A stretch of DNA of 64,000 nucleotides, taken from Sulfuricurvum sp. (lineage in GTDB: Bacteria > Campylobacterota > Campylobacteria > Campylobacterales > Sulfurimonadaceae). Under the pieces are notes generated by a model that saw nothing but the letters and a program-made list of their open reading frames with translations, had not been told where the DNA came from and ran no database searches. The position numbers and the translations under genes were made by a program. This document shows, one piece after another, positions 42,729-52,463 of this stretch (its first letter is position 1; each line of letters opens with the position of its first letter). The stretch lies in assembly GCA_028714915.1 (NCBI GenBank), contig JAQTLL010000003.1:1-64000 (forward strand), given 5' to 3'.

Positions 42729-43597
42729 TTTAATCTCCCTAAAATATCCAATGCACCTACATCAAATTTTGAAAATGCAAACCACTTTTTGCCCAAATCT
42801 TTGAGACTCGCACCGATATGATAGACTTCTTTAGCATCAATTATTAAAAACCTATCATGTGAAGAATCAAACTTTTTTAGCTCTATATTTGAATATTGGG
42901 CATTGTGCTTTTGTAAATCAAGCTCTAGCTGTTTAGAGATATTTTTAGTGTAAATAGTAGCTTTAACTTTTGCCTCTCGTTTAGAAAGCAACGTCAAAAC
43001 GGTATCATCCATATAGTTATCAATCAACACAATACTTTCGTCGGCACTTTTTATCAAATCCGATACAAAAATATAAGCATCATACATCTGCCCATCGTAA
43101 AAGATGCCTTGCTTTGGTTTGATGGATTTGTCTTCGATGGCATTAAGTATCGCTTCTACTTTATCATCGGTTTTGAACTGTTTTTGCTCCAATGAATCGA
43201 GTCGTTGGAAAATCAAAGCGTTATTTGAGATAAATCTTCGCATCTCTACAAAAGCTCTCATGATTTTTATATTTATTTCAATAGCAATTTTGTTTGTCAA
43301 TACACCCGATATACTCGCTACTCCTTGCTCAGTAAATACATAAGGTAAACTACCGCCAAGATATTGTTTTGAAGGTATCGCATTTTGCGATACCATTGTT
43401 TCAACCTCATTATCGTTTAGTTGAAACATAAAATCATCAGGGAATCTGTCTCTATTTCTTTTTACTTGTTCTCTTAATCTTATAGGCTTAACATCATAAA
43501 GCTCCGCCAAATCTCTATCCAGCATCACTTGTAATCCGCGAATAGTGTAAATTTTAGTTTTGATTGTTTCGTCGATGGAGGTGGGGAGTTCGTTCAT
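42725..43597 (-). CDS. ORF6N DNA-binding/PLD-like fusion protein
   Basis: 290 aa. The N-terminal ORF6N domain (YTIRGLQVMLDRDLAELYDV, RFPDDFMFQLNDNE, YVFTEQGVASISGVL) is common in phage and mobile-element proteins. The C-terminal half (residues about 165-290) resembles a phospholipase D-type fold, with SHDRFLIIDAKEVYHIGASL in place of the HxKxxxxD signature. It overlaps coaX by 4 bases, so an accessory gene drives into a biosynthetic operon. Function unknown; regulatory or nuclease roles are both possible. Confidence 0.75.
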   Translation of the reverse strand: MNELPTSIDETIKTKIYTIRGLQVMLDRDLAELYDVKPIRLREQVKRNRDRFPDDFMFQLNDNEVETMVSQNAIPSKQYLGGSLPYVFTEQGVASISGVLTNKIAIEINIKIMRAFVEMRRFISNNALIFQRLDSLEQKQFKTDDKVEAILNAIEDKSIKPKQGIFYDGQMYDAYIFVSDLIKSADESIVLIDNYMDDTVLTLLSKREAKVKATIYTKNISKQLELDLQKHNAQYSNIELKKFDSSHDRFLIIDAKEVYHIGASLKDLGKKWFAFSKFDVGALDILGRLK

Positions 43598-43714
43598 TGA
43601 GATTATCCTTATAGCATTTTCGTGACATCACAAAAATGGTCTTTGATGTTTTGCTTCATTGTACCCTCCTCCGTTAAAAGAGGAAAAAAATATGGCAAAT
43701 TGAAAAGTTTTGAA

Positions 43715-44347
43715 TTATTTTTTATTATCTCTTTTCTCTATAGCTTCTATAGCACCTGTTGGTAATCGATTAAATAATTCTTTTACACGTTTAGGTTTAG
43801 CAATTTTTTCCTCTACAATAAAATTTATCATTTCGAACATAGCGTGTGCTATCTCAGGAGTATCATCAAGATTTAATTCATTTGGATGAACTGCATTATT
43901 TCCAATTACCCTGCAATAATCAAGAGCTTGCTGTATTTCTTGTGGTAAACCTTCAGAGACCAGTTTCGCAATATCTTTATCAAGTTTCCCAATATTTGCA
44001 CCAATAAGTGGCATAAGATTTTGAATGGCGAGTCTTAGTAATGCGGCAGAAGCTTTCGGGGACAAATCAACTATACTTAAAGCTTCATTGTACAATGATT
44101 TAATATCAACAGGCATTTCTTGATGTGCGGGAAGATGTGTTGTTGAAATAGGATCAATCATTGTTTTATCATCAGTTTTCCACAAAGAATTTTTATTACA
44201 ATGTTCACAACTGCACAACATATAATTTGTCCCAATATCACCATATACTTGATAATAAAGATCGTACCAATGTTGTTTGGAATAGACTCCACATCGTGGA
44301 CAATGAAATTGCTCTACTTCAAATTCTGCTGGGTAATGTTTTCTCAT
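43715..44347 (-). CDS. DUF4145-domain protein with zinc-binding N-terminus
   Basis: 210 aa. N-terminal cysteines (CPRCG; CSCEHC) form a likely zinc ribbon. The C-terminal helical part (ASAALLRLAIQNLMPLIG, YCRVIGNNAVHPNEL) matches DUF4145, a HEPN-like domain also fused to restriction and defence enzymes. The HEPN RNase motif Rx4-6H is not clearly present. GGAAG lies before the ATG. Unknown function. Confidence 0.75.
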   Translation of the reverse strand: MRKHYPAEFEVEQFHCPRCGVYSKQHWYDLYYQVYGDIGTNYMLCSCEHCNKNSLWKTDDKTMIDPISTTHLPAHQEMPVDIKSLYNEALSIVDLSPKASAALLRLAIQNLMPLIGANIGKLDKDIAKLVSEGLPQEIQQALDYCRVIGNNAVHPNELNLDDTPEIAHAMFEMINFIVEEKIAKPKRVKELFNRLPTGAIEAIEKRDNKK

Positions 44348-44547
44348 TCTGACTTCCTTTTTAATTTTTTTCCACTCTCATCTCCCATCAAACTGGTCGT
44401 TTGACAATTCAACTCAAATAAAGGCACCACACATTCAATCTCAAATTCGAAACTCTCTTTATGCTAATTAAATATTTTATAATCAGTCTTATTATACGCA
44501 AAAAACCAAAAGTAATGAAAAATTATGTCAATCTGAAAGAAAATGAA

Positions 44548-44582
44548 GATGGATTCCGTGTCGTGGCACGGAATGACGGAGC
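44548..44582. repeat. REP-like element, short copy
   Basis: GATGGATTCCGTG then CACGGAATGACGGA form a hairpin with a short loop, sharing GGATTCC and GGAATGAC ends with the elements near 35110 and 49396. It lies in the gap downstream of the recombinase gene. Confidence 0.65.
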
Positions 44583-44610
44583 ATTAGACTTAATCGCTAT
44601 TGGTATAACA

Positions 44611-45447
44611 CTATTTAAGAGACTGTATTTTCGCCATCGGATGGCACTCTAAAACTGTTACTTGCAAATTGTGCTTTTGCACATGGGTATAAATCTGTGT
44701 CGTGAGCAATGACGCGTGTCCTAAAAGCTCTTGAACCACACGTAAATCAGCACCTCCCAAAATAAGCCCCGTCGCATACGAATGACGAAGTGCATGGGGT
44801 GAAACTCCCAAATATTTTTGGGTAATTTTAAAGGCAGAGATACGGCTTAACGGTTCATAGCGATAATTCATCCATAAAGCTCGTTGTTTTACACACGGAC
44901 AAGTATTTTGATACGTGCGTAATGCCTTCAATGCTTCTTGTGCGATGGGGATATACCGTTCCTTCTCACCTTTACCGTGACGGACTCGCAGCCATTCACC
45001 TTCAATATCGTCTTCTTGCACCGCTAAACACTCACTAATCCTAGTCCCCGTTGCGTATAAAAAAAGGATTAATGCATAATCACGCTGCCCCAGCCAATCA
45101 CCTCGATCAATAGACTCAACTCCACGTATAATAGATTCAAACGGTAAATATTTTGGGAGTGTTTTCGGGAGTTTTGAGAGTGAGAATTTGGATGATTTTG
45201 AGTCGAAACGTTGAGTGTGGCAAAAATCTAAAAAAGAGTTAATCGCAGATAGTTTTCGGTTGAGTGTCCGTTTATTTTCAATCTTTGAAAGAGCCTTGAA
45301 AATTGAAGCACTCTCTAATCCGGCAAGTGCCCCCGATGCCATCATCTCAATCTCAGTTAAATCATGACGGTATGCTTCAATGGTTTTAGGGCTAAGAGCT
45401 TTTATTATTGTAATGTATTCTAAAAAAGCCTCAACTCCTGATGACAT
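44611..45447 (-). CDS. Xer-type tyrosine recombinase
   Basis: 278 aa. N-terminal core-binding domain (LSPKTIEAYRHDLTEIEMMA), then GTRISECLAV (first Arg), HGKGEKERYIPI (Lys), PHALRHSYATGL (HxxR) and LGHASLLTTQIYTHV (His, Tyr). All catalytic residues are present. It overlaps the start of the lipoprotein gene upstream by one base and is in a core setting (with bamB/yfgM-like genes), so it may be a housekeeping recombinase acting at dif, but XerH of this phylum is usually longer. Confidence 0.85.
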   Translation of the reverse strand: MSSGVEAFLEYITIIKALSPKTIEAYRHDLTEIEMMASGALAGLESASIFKALSKIENKRTLNRKLSAINSFLDFCHTQRFDSKSSKFSLSKLPKTLPKYLPFESIIRGVESIDRGDWLGQRDYALILFLYATGTRISECLAVQEDDIEGEWLRVRHGKGEKERYIPIAQEALKALRTYQNTCPCVKQRALWMNYRYEPLSRISAFKITQKYLGVSPHALRHSYATGLILGGADLRVVQELLGHASLLTTQIYTHVQKHNLQVTVLECHPMAKIQSLK

Positions 45448-46445
45448 TATTTGATTTCAATATACCGATCATCGAAATAAATTTTTCTGTCGCCAACAAA
45501 AACAGCATTATGCTTCATATCAATATCATAAACATCAAAGGAAAGCAAATTTTTGCTCAAAGCAATCATATACCCCCCATGCTCCAAAACATACACACGG
45601 TCATTTTGAATGCTGATTCCCACAAAATGGGCAAATGGGAATTTTTTCTTCCCTTTATACTGTAACGTAGGACTTAGGGCAATAACTTCCCCTTGCTTGG
45701 TTGTCAACCAAATACCATCTTCGGTATAAGCAATATCACGTACTTCGTATTTTTCACGATTCTCTTTTTCTGAGAGAGACAGTACGGTATTTCCCGTTGA
45801 AGCGACCATAGTGTTTTCAATCACATTTAAGTAGGTAATATTGTTAAAATATTCTTCAGAACCAACAATAATTGAACGTAATAGCTTCTTATCCGTTACA
45901 TTGACAATCACAATTTTTCCATCTAAACTTAAAAATACCACTAAATCTTTTAAGAAATATGGATTAGCTATTCGGGCATCAACCGCAATAGGTGCATTAG
46001 AACTTTCTTTAAATGTCATTTTTTTCGTTTGTAATGAGAACAAAGACATCTCATTGTTTCCAAAAAGAATCGCAAGCGTGTCTCCTTGAATACTTGCTGC
46101 AGCAACTGTTCGTTTTAAATCAATAATAACATGCTCACTTACACCGTCTTCAGGAATCAGTTCTAAATCATTTGTACTGTTTTGGGTAATGATCCATCCA
46201 TCAGTGATATTAAGCAAACGGAAATCAGCTGGAATTTTTTGCTTTTTTTCTCCTGCTTTTGTGAGAATATTTCCATTTGCCAACACAGCACCCGATTGTG
46301 CCACTTGTGAGATTGGTGCACTTAAATGTCCTGCAGTGCGCCATTCCCCTTTAATATTTTCAGGTTTGTAAACTTCTTTTTGTGAACAACCGCTCAGTAA
46401 CAATATACTAAAAACACTCAAGCCAGCCCATAAATATTTCATCAT
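45447..46445 (-). CDS. Beta-propeller lipoprotein (BamB-like)
   Basis: 332 aa. A lipoprotein signal is clear (YLWAGLSVFSILLLSGC, Cys near 20). The mature part shows repeated beta blades (DGWIITQNSTNDLELI, EDGIWLTTKQGEVIAL, DGKIVIVNVTDKKLL), as in PQQ-type propellers. It follows a YfgM-like gene with a 4-base overlap; E. coli has the same yfgM-bamB order, which supports a role in outer-membrane protein assembly, though identity is inferred. Confidence 0.7.
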   Translation of the reverse strand: MMKYLWAGLSVFSILLLSGCSQKEVYKPENIKGEWRTAGHLSAPISQVAQSGAVLANGNILTKAGEKKQKIPADFRLLNITDGWIITQNSTNDLELIPEDGVSEHVIIDLKRTVAAASIQGDTLAILFGNNEMSLFSLQTKKMTFKESSNAPIAVDARIANPYFLKDLVVFLSLDGKIVIVNVTDKKLLRSIIVGSEEYFNNITYLNVIENTMVASTGNTVLSLSEKENREKYEVRDIAYTEDGIWLTTKQGEVIALSPTLQYKGKKKFPFAHFVGISIQNDRVYVLEHGGYMIALSKNLLSFDVYDIDMKHNAVFVGDRKIYFDDRYIEIK

Positions 46446-47038
46446 TTCACCCCGTAATGGCTTAGTATTTGTGCTAATGGATAGACCGCAGACTCTTCTT
46501 TTATCAATTCCAGTGAGGTATGCGCTGATTTACTGTCCCCCTTTTGAATCGACAACACCGCTAGCTCAATTACCGCTAACTCTTGATAGATTGAACCTTG
46601 TTTTTTTGTATACGCTTCCAGCGCCTTATCATCTTTTGACAAAGCTGCACTCTCATACGATGCAATGTCGGCTACTTCTGAAGAACTGGCACTTTGAAGC
46701 GTTTTAAGCATTTTAAGATCATTTTCACGCAATGCCCGAGATAAGCTGTACAATTCATACAACGACCCACCTTCTGATGAAAGCTCTTTTAATGCTTTTT
46801 GATCCGCAGGGTTTATCAATAACGTATTCAACGCCATATTTGCCCGCTCTACTTTAGCATCATGAATCATTTGATAAGCAACACTTCCCCCTACGCCCAA
46901 GAGAAATACAATAACAGATGCAATCATCGGTTTTTGATATTTCTTAACAAAACGCTCCGTCCTCACGGCACTTTCGAAAAATTTTTCTTCTGAATTTAAC
47001 TCTTCTTTAAGGGCTTGCATATTTTCTTTTAGGCTCAA
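46442..47038 (-). CDS. YfgM-like single-span TPR-type protein
   Basis: 198 aa with a cytoplasmic N-terminus, one span at about residues 36-57 (KPMIASVIVFLLGVGGSVAY) and a periplasmic helical repeat region (YQELAVIELAVLSIQKGDSK). This is the layout of YfgM, a chaperone-network partner of the Sec translocon. The downstream BamB-like gene overlaps. Promoter region is shared with divergent gatC. Confidence 0.7.
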   Translation of the reverse strand: MSLKENMQALKEELNSEEKFFESAVRTERFVKKYQKPMIASVIVFLLGVGGSVAYQMIHDAKVERANMALNTLLINPADQKALKELSSEGGSLYELYSLSRALRENDLKMLKTLQSASSSEVADIASYESAALSKDDKALEAYTKKQGSIYQELAVIELAVLSIQKGDSKSAHTSLELIKEESAVYPLAQILSHYGVK

Positions 47039-47172
47039 GAGGGCTCCTCTGACATATCAATATTTGTGTATTTTACTACAATGATAACTCAAGTGTTGTT
47101 AAAATTCCGTAAAGAAGTCTATTTTTCGCTACAATAACCCTATACATTTCACTTTAATAAGGTTTACACATT

Positions 47173-47463
47173 ATGCATGTCGATGAAACACTTTTGCAGC
47201 GCCTAGAAAAACTTTCCTTCCTTCAAATACCCCAAGAGGATCGGGCACAGATGATTGAACAGCTTGGTGAAATTGTCTCCTTTGTGGATAATCTTTCCGA
47301 ATTAAATACCGATGGGATTAATCCAACATTTTCAATGGAGTCTATGGCAACATTATTGCGTGAAGATATTGGAAGTGTTGATCGTACGATTAATGACGAT
47401 ATTTTGGCACATTCACCGCATGCACAAGAACACTTTTTTATCGTTCCAAAAATCATTGAATAA
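47173..47463 (+). CDS. gatC: Aspartyl/glutamyl-tRNA amidotransferase subunit C
   Basis: 96 aa, typical size. LEKLSFLQIPQEDRAQMIEQ, VDNLSELNTDGINPTF and the C-terminal HAQEHFFIVPKIIE are diagnostic of GatC. It stabilises GatAB, which makes Gln-tRNA and Asn-tRNA by transamidation. gatA and gatB are not in the window. Start of an operon with the Spx-like and pilT genes. Confidence 0.95.
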   Translation: MHVDETLLQRLEKLSFLQIPQEDRAQMIEQLGEIVSFVDNLSELNTDGINPTFSMESMATLLREDIGSVDRTINDDILAHSPHAQEHFFIVPKIIE

Positions 47464-47468
47464 TCCAG

Positions 47469-47813
47469 ATGATTACAATTTATGGCATTAAAAACTGTGA
47501 CTCTGTCAAAAAAGCGTTTCATTTTTTTCACGATCACACCCTTGACTATACTTTTATAGATTTTAAAATATCCCCAGTTGATAAAAGTAAAATCATTCAA
47601 TGGTCTCAAAAGGCTGAACTATCTCTTTTGCTTAATACCAAAGGGACAACATACCGAACCTTAGAACTAAAATCGCTTACTCTTAGCGATAATGACAAAA
47701 TCGAATGGATGGCTAGAGAAAATCGTCTTATTAAACGTCCTGTGATAGAATACAATACAAACGTTATCGTAGGTTTTAATGTAACTCAATACGAAGGGAT
47801 ATTTTTATCATGA
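47469..47813 (+). CDS. ArsC/Spx-family thioredoxin-fold protein
   Basis: 114 aa. ITIYGIKNCDSVKKAFHFFH carries the single redox Cys (CxxV type), TFIDFKISPVD and the late RPVIEYNTNVIVGF follow the ArsC/Spx fold. It lacks the second Cys of Spx regulators and the arsenate-reductase residues are uncertain; the YffB-type subgroup uses glutathione. Role unknown. It sits 5 bases after gatC and overlaps pilT by 4. Confidence 0.8.
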   Translation: MITIYGIKNCDSVKKAFHFFHDHTLDYTFIDFKISPVDKSKIIQWSQKAELSLLLNTKGTTYRTLELKSLTLSDNDKIEWMARENRLIKRPVIEYNTNVIVGFNVTQYEGIFLS

Positions 47814-48880
47814 ATCAATCACTCGATATTCACAAGCTTTTAAAAAGCGTAGTTGCCTACAAATCATCTGACTTACATCTTGTAAGCCGTTCTGAACCTC
47901 AGATTCGTATTGATGGGCGGCTTGTTGCGCTTAATTTGCCCGTTATGGACGGTAAGCAAATCGAAGAGATGGCATATTCCATCCTAACTGAAAAACAAAA
48001 AAAGGTATTTGAAGAGAATAACGAACTTGACTTCTCCATTGTTATTCCGGATGTAGGTCGCTTTCGTGCCAACTACTACAAAACAATGGATGACGTTGCC
48101 TGCGCATTTCGTATCATTCCAACCATTATCCCCTCACTTGATGACTTGAATGCAAAAAAAATCTTTAAAGAACTTATTAAGCGTGAAAAAGGGCTGATAT
48201 TAGTGACGGGTCCAACGGGAAGCGGTAAATCAACCACTCTGGCTGCAATGCTCAATGAAATTAATCTTAATGAAGCACGCCATATCATCACCGTCGAAGA
48301 TCCCGTCGAATTTGTCCACAGTAATAAAAAATGTCTTTTCTCGCACCGAAATATTGGTACCGATACCAAAAGTTTCTCTGCCGCACTTAAATACGCGATG
48401 CGTGAAGACCCTGATGTTATTCTCATCGGAGAGATGCGCGATCGTGAAACTATTGCAGCCGCATTGACTGCAGCAGAAACAGGTCACTTGGTTTTTGGAA
48501 CACTTCATACCAACTCAGCTCCTAGCACCATTAACCGTATCATCGACGTATTTAGCGGTGATGAACAACCGCAAGTTCGTGCACAACTCTCAACCTCTTT
48601 GATCGCCGTCATTGCCCAAGCCCTTCTCCCAAAAATCGGAGGAGGACGTATCGCGGCTCAAGAAGTCATGATTACCAATCCTGCTATCGCCAACTTAATA
48701 CGTGAAGATAAAGTGCATCAGCTTTATTCACAAATGCAGCTCAATCAACAAGGGACCGGAATGACGACTCAAACACAAGAAATTGTTGAGTATCTGCGTA
48801 AAAAAATAATTAATAAAGATATTGCGATGCAATATTCCAATAAACCTGATGAGCTGCAAAGAGTTATTGACTTGATGTAA
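47810..48880 (+). CDS. pilT: PilT-type twitching-motility ATPase
   Basis: 356 aa. Walker A TGPTGSGKSTTL, Asp box and Walker B VILIGEMRDRETI, His box GHLVFGTLHTNSAPSTI, all in PilT order. Such hexameric ATPases retract type IV pili. The C-terminal AIRNLIRE motif of PilT appears as AIANLIREDKVHQL. Operon with gatC and the Spx-like gene. Confidence 0.92.
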   Translation: MNQSLDIHKLLKSVVAYKSSDLHLVSRSEPQIRIDGRLVALNLPVMDGKQIEEMAYSILTEKQKKVFEENNELDFSIVIPDVGRFRANYYKTMDDVACAFRIIPTIIPSLDDLNAKKIFKELIKREKGLILVTGPTGSGKSTTLAAMLNEINLNEARHIITVEDPVEFVHSNKKCLFSHRNIGTDTKSFSAALKYAMREDPDVILIGEMRDRETIAAALTAAETGHLVFGTLHTNSAPSTINRIIDVFSGDEQPQVRAQLSTSLIAVIAQALLPKIGGGRIAAQEVMITNPAIANLIREDKVHQLYSQMQLNQQGTGMTTQTQEIVEYLRKKIINKDIAMQYSNKPDELQRVIDLM

Positions 48881-48973
48881 CAAAAGATAAAGCATTAAAT
48901 AAATATTAAAAAGTTTAATGCCTAGCCTCTCTTTTAGGTAACTTCTTGGAATTCTTTCTTATACTTTCATATT

Positions 48974-49372
48974 ATGAAAAATCGGCACTTATTACAACAC
49001 TACAAGCTTAAAGCAACGCCTCAGCGAATTGCAATAATCAAATTAATGGAATATTCGGGGCACATTAGTATCGACGATCTCTTTAAGGAGATTCGAGAAA
49101 AATTTACCTCTATCTCACTTGCCACACTTTACAAAAATATCCATACCATGATAAGTGTCAGTTTAATACGTGAAGTCAAAATACCGGGTCAAAAAGCAAA
49201 ATATGAAATTGAAAAAGTACCGCATGCACATATTCTTTGCAAAACATGTGGTGAACTTAAAGACATCTCTTTTGATCCAATAACTCTAGTAGAAGATACG
49301 GTAAAAAGTAGTGATTATCGTGTAGATGAAGTATCAATTATGATTTCGGGCATTTGCCCGAATTGTAAGTAA
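48974..49372 (+). CDS. Fur-family regulator, PerR-like
   Basis: 132 aa. Winged helix (KATPQRIAIIKLMEYSGHIS, SLATLYKNIHTMISV) and a C-terminal dimerisation part with CKTCGEL and CPNCK, the structural zinc site. Distinct from the Fur at 52464, so probably a peroxide-responsive PerR type that controls oxidative defence genes; metal specificity cannot be read from the sequence. It has its own promoter region. Confidence 0.8.
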   Translation: MKNRHLLQHYKLKATPQRIAIIKLMEYSGHISIDDLFKEIREKFTSISLATLYKNIHTMISVSLIREVKIPGQKAKYEIEKVPHAHILCKTCGELKDISFDPITLVEDTVKSSDYRVDEVSIMISGICPNCK

Positions 49373-49395
49373 TAATAAGAGTTAAATTTTAAAAA

Positions 49396-49441
49396 GATGG
49401 ATTCACACGAGGGCACTTCGCCCGCCTTCGCAGGAATGACA
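49396..49441. repeat. REP-like element, third copy
   Basis: GATGGATTCACACGAGG, then GGGCACTTCGCCC (a small stem) and CCTTCGCAGGAATGACAT. The outer GGATTC/GGAATGAC ends match the copies near 35110 and 44548. It fills the gap between converging perR-like and DAHP synthase genes. Confidence 0.65.
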
Positions 49442-50788
49442 TCAAGGATGCGCTTCTCTAAGAGTATCTGCAATCAAAAATGCAAGTTCTAATGACTGGT
49501 CGGCATTGAGTCTTGGATCACAATGGGTATGATAACGGCTCTTGAGATTTTCGGACGTAATCTCAAATGATCCGCCAAGGCACTCAGTAACATTTTTTCC
49601 TGTCATTTCCAAATGAACACCGCCTGCGTAAGTTCCTTCAGATTTATGTACTTGAAAAAACTGCTTCATCTCTTTGAGAACCGCATCAACGGGACGAGTT
49701 TTGTACCCATTGCTGGTAATGGTATTTCCATGCATCGGATCACAACTCCAAAGAACTTTTTTTCCTTCTCTCTCGATAGCACGGATCAAAGCAGGCATCC
49801 CGTCAGCAACTTTATCAGCACCCATGCGGACAATAATATTGAGCCGTCCTGCTTCATTTTCAGGATTGAGAACATCACACAAACGGATCAAATCTTCAGG
49901 GTCCATAGAAGGTCCTGCTTTGACACCGATCGGATTTTGGATACCTCTCATAAATTCGACGTGTGCCCCATCGAGCTGACGCGTTCGATCTCCAATCCAA
50001 AGCATATGAGATGAAACATCATACCACTCTCCTGTAAGTGAATCTTGACGGGTAAATGCTTCCTCATAATTGAGTAACAATGCTTCGTGAGAGGTGTAAA
50101 AATCGGTTTCACGAAGCGTTCTTGATACATCCGATGTGATTCCGCATGCCGCCATAAAACGGAGAGAATTATCAATCTGACGTGAAAGTTCATCGTATTT
50201 TTTGGTTAACTCATTTTGTCCCACAAAACCAAGATTCCATGCATGAACTTGATTTAAATCTGCTAATCCGCCTGATGCAAATGCACGAAGAAGATTAAGA
50301 GTAGCCGCAGACTGATTGTATGCTTGAACCATACGATACGGGTCAGGGACACGAGCGGCAGCATTAAACTCTACTCCGTTGATAATATCTCCACGATAGC
50401 TTGGAAGAGTTACTCCGTCTATGGTTTCCATATCAGAGGATCTAGGCTTGGCAAACTGCCCTCCCAAACGTCCTATTTTGACAACAGGAACGCCACCGGC
50501 AAAGGTCATCACTACTGCCATTTGCATCATCACCTTAAAAGTGTCTCGAATGTTATGGGCATGAAACTCTGAAAAACTTTCAGCACAATCGCCCCCTTGA
50601 AGTAAAAAAGCTTTCCCTTCAGATACGTCAGCAAGGTTCTTTTTCAGATTTCGTGCTTCTCCTGCAAAAACAAGAGGCGGATAATTCTTGAGCTGTTCTT
50701 CGACTTCTTTTAAGCGCACCTGATCTGGATAAATAGGCTGTTGCGTTATTGGTTTATCTCTCCAACTCGATCGGCTCCATAGACTCAT
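49442..50788 (-). CDS. Class II 3-deoxy-7-phosphoheptulonate synthase
   Basis: About 448 aa, the plant/actinobacterial class II type. [20 protein letters not shown] is the hallmark start; [12 protein letters not shown] (Mn-binding Cys), [34 protein letters not shown] and [10 protein letters not shown] follow. First step of the shikimate pathway. ATG 50788 has GGGAGA upstream; the longer start at 50809 is less likely. With trpE and aroE at 57-59 kb it supplies aromatic amino acids. Confidence 0.93.
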   Translation of the reverse strand: MSLWSRSSWRDKPITQQPIYPDQVRLKEVEEQLKNYPPLVFAGEARNLKKNLADVSEGKAFLLQGGDCAESFSEFHAHNIRDTFKVMMQMAVVMTFAGGVPVVKIGRLGGQFAKPRSSDMETIDGVTLPSYRGDIINGVEFNAAARVPDPYRMVQAYNQSAATLNLLRAFASGGLADLNQVHAWNLGFVGQNELTKKYDELSRQIDNSLRFMAACGITSDVSRTLRETDFYTSHEALLLNYEEAFTRQDSLTGEWYDVSSHMLWIGDRTRQLDGAHVEFMRGIQNPIGVKAGPSMDPEDLIRLCDVLNPENEAGRLNIIVRMGADKVADGMPALIRAIEREGKKVLWSCDPMHGNTITSNGYKTRPVDAVLKEMKQFFQVHKSEGTYAGGVHLEMTGKNVTECLGGSFEITSENLKSRYHTHCDPRLNADQSLELAFLIADTLREAHP

Positions 50789-50969
50789 TATTATTATTTC
50801 TCCCATCACTCAAGATTGCCAAAAGGCTTATTTAGTTATTTATAAAGAAAGCAATTTTATCGTTTTATCCTAAAAAGCGACTGATTATGAATACCAAAAG
50901 CTATATTTAGGTTTTAAAAAGTATAATTGCATCACGATAGAAGAGAGATAATTTATCCAAAGAGAGTCA

Positions 50970-51896
50970 ATGAAATCAACGCAAGTGAACCTTTTTTTAT
51001 CCCTTTTTTGCAAAGAGCTCTCCTTTCATTTAGAATCTGCAAGCTCGAGGCAAGATAAAATTGACCCTGACGAATTTGCAGAAATTGTCTCAATAGCCAC
51101 CAAAGAAGTTCTAGAACTCTATTTAAACGGTGAGCTTGATATACATGGATACAGATCTAATAATGAACAAGAATATAAAGACATTGCACTTCTTAGCCTT
51201 GGTTCCTATTCTCAATCTAATCATGTTTTTGAAAAAATAACCGATGATCATGCAACAATTTTAAAAGACCAGAAAAATTCAAATTTAATTAATTTTAATA
51301 ATATAAATGAAAAATTTGTTGATATTCAATCACATCTGCGCCAAGAAGTTCAACGTGCCAATCAAGTTATTCAAGATCTGCATGCCCAAGTTCAAACATT
51401 AGAAATTACAACAACTCTCGATCCTCTCACAAAAACATTTAACCGGTATGCACTCCAAAAACATCTTAGTGAACTTCTTTCCAAAGATCGGCAAACACAA
51501 GAACTTTTTCTTCTTATGATTGATATTGATAATTTTAAATCTATTAATGATCAGCATGGACATATAGCAGGAGACAAAGTTCTTATTTTTATTGCTAAAT
51601 TACTCAAAAAAACTCTGAGAGACGGTGATAAAGTGTACCGGTTTGGAGGAGAAGAGTTTGTCATCATACTCAACCGAACCGATTTGACGGGTGCACAATT
51701 GGTTGCAAACCGTTTTTTAAGTCTTTGCCGCCAAAACAAACCTGTATTTCATAATGAACAAATTGCCGTTACTTTAAGTGTAGGATTGACCAAAACACGG
51801 GATAATGACACAATGGATGGGGTAATTCATCGTGCAGACATTGCCCTCTATCGCGCTAAAAACAATGGAAAAGACAGAATGGAAATGGAGTTATAA
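50970..51896 (+). CDS. Diguanylate cyclase (GGDEF protein)
   Basis: 308 aa. A helical N-terminal part (1-120) with no recognised sensor and a coiled-coil linker lead into a GGDEF domain from about residue 145 (TTLDPLTKTFNR). The active site is GGEEF at 226-230, and RDGD five residues before it is an intact inhibitory I-site, so c-di-GMP production with product feedback is expected. Overlaps cvpA by one base. Confidence 0.93.
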   Translation: MKSTQVNLFLSLFCKELSFHLESASSRQDKIDPDEFAEIVSIATKEVLELYLNGELDIHGYRSNNEQEYKDIALLSLGSYSQSNHVFEKITDDHATILKDQKNSNLINFNNINEKFVDIQSHLRQEVQRANQVIQDLHAQVQTLEITTTLDPLTKTFNRYALQKHLSELLSKDRQTQELFLLMIDIDNFKSINDQHGHIAGDKVLIFIAKLLKKTLRDGDKVYRFGGEEFVIILNRTDLTGAQLVANRFLSLCRQNKPVFHNEQIAVTLSVGLTKTRDNDTMDGVIHRADIALYRAKNNGKDRMEMEL

Positions 51897-52459
51897 TGGA
51901 TTTAAATTATTTTGATGTAGCAGTTGGATCAATCGTGCTATTGTTAGGACTTAAAGGACTTTTAAATGGATTTTCAAAAGAGCTTTTCGGACTCATTGGG
52001 ATTGTGGGAGGACTCTTTGTTGCCTCTCATATTGGCGGAGCGATTGGCAAATTTTTAAATGATCTCATTTTTGGTTTTGAGTCAGCTACTGCGATCAATC
52101 TTATGGGTTTTATTTTTAGTGTCGGTATCTTTTGGCTTCTCATGGTCGCATTGGGTGCAGGATTTAAACGTCTTAGTTCTCTCAGCGGACTGGGGAGCTT
52201 AGACCGTACATTAGGATTTATAGTGGGAGCAAGTAAATTCTTTTTTATCCTCTCTGTCATTATTTATGCTCTTTTTAGTGTCACAGCTATACGTGAAAAT
52301 TTTGGTGAAAAAATGAAAAACAGTATCTTTTTTGAACCTATGTTTGCTACGGGAAATTTTATTTTACACATCGAGACGGATGACGTCAAAAGCCTGATAA
52401 ACTCCAACAAAAGCGATGAAGACATCTCACGCTCTTCATCCGTTAAAAAGGAAAAATAG
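51896..52459 (+). CDS. cvpA: CvpA-family membrane protein
   Basis: 187 aa with four spans (YFDVAVGSIVLLLGLKGLLN, LFGLIGIVGGLFVASHIGG, NLMGFIFSVGIFWLLMVALG, KFFFILSVIIYALFSVTA). CvpA family proteins are linked to colicin V export and envelope stress; the mechanism is unclear. A polar C-terminal tail ends the protein. Overlaps the cyclase gene upstream and leads into fur. Confidence 0.88.
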   Translation: MDLNYFDVAVGSIVLLLGLKGLLNGFSKELFGLIGIVGGLFVASHIGGAIGKFLNDLIFGFESATAINLMGFIFSVGIFWLLMVALGAGFKRLSSLSGLGSLDRTLGFIVGASKFFFILSVIIYALFSVTAIRENFGEKMKNSIFFEPMFATGNFILHIETDDVKSLINSNKSDEDISRSSSVKKEK

Positions 52460-52463
52460 CCAC

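Noticed and set aside
44461..44652. 63-aa plus-strand frame near the recombinase 3' end
   Set aside because: It runs through a REP-like element and overlaps the recombinase gene; no family.
49346..49363. TTCGGGCATTTGCCCGAA palindrome as a terminator
   Set aside because: It lies inside the end of the PerR-like coding sequence encoding the Cys motif and has no T-tract; probably incidental.
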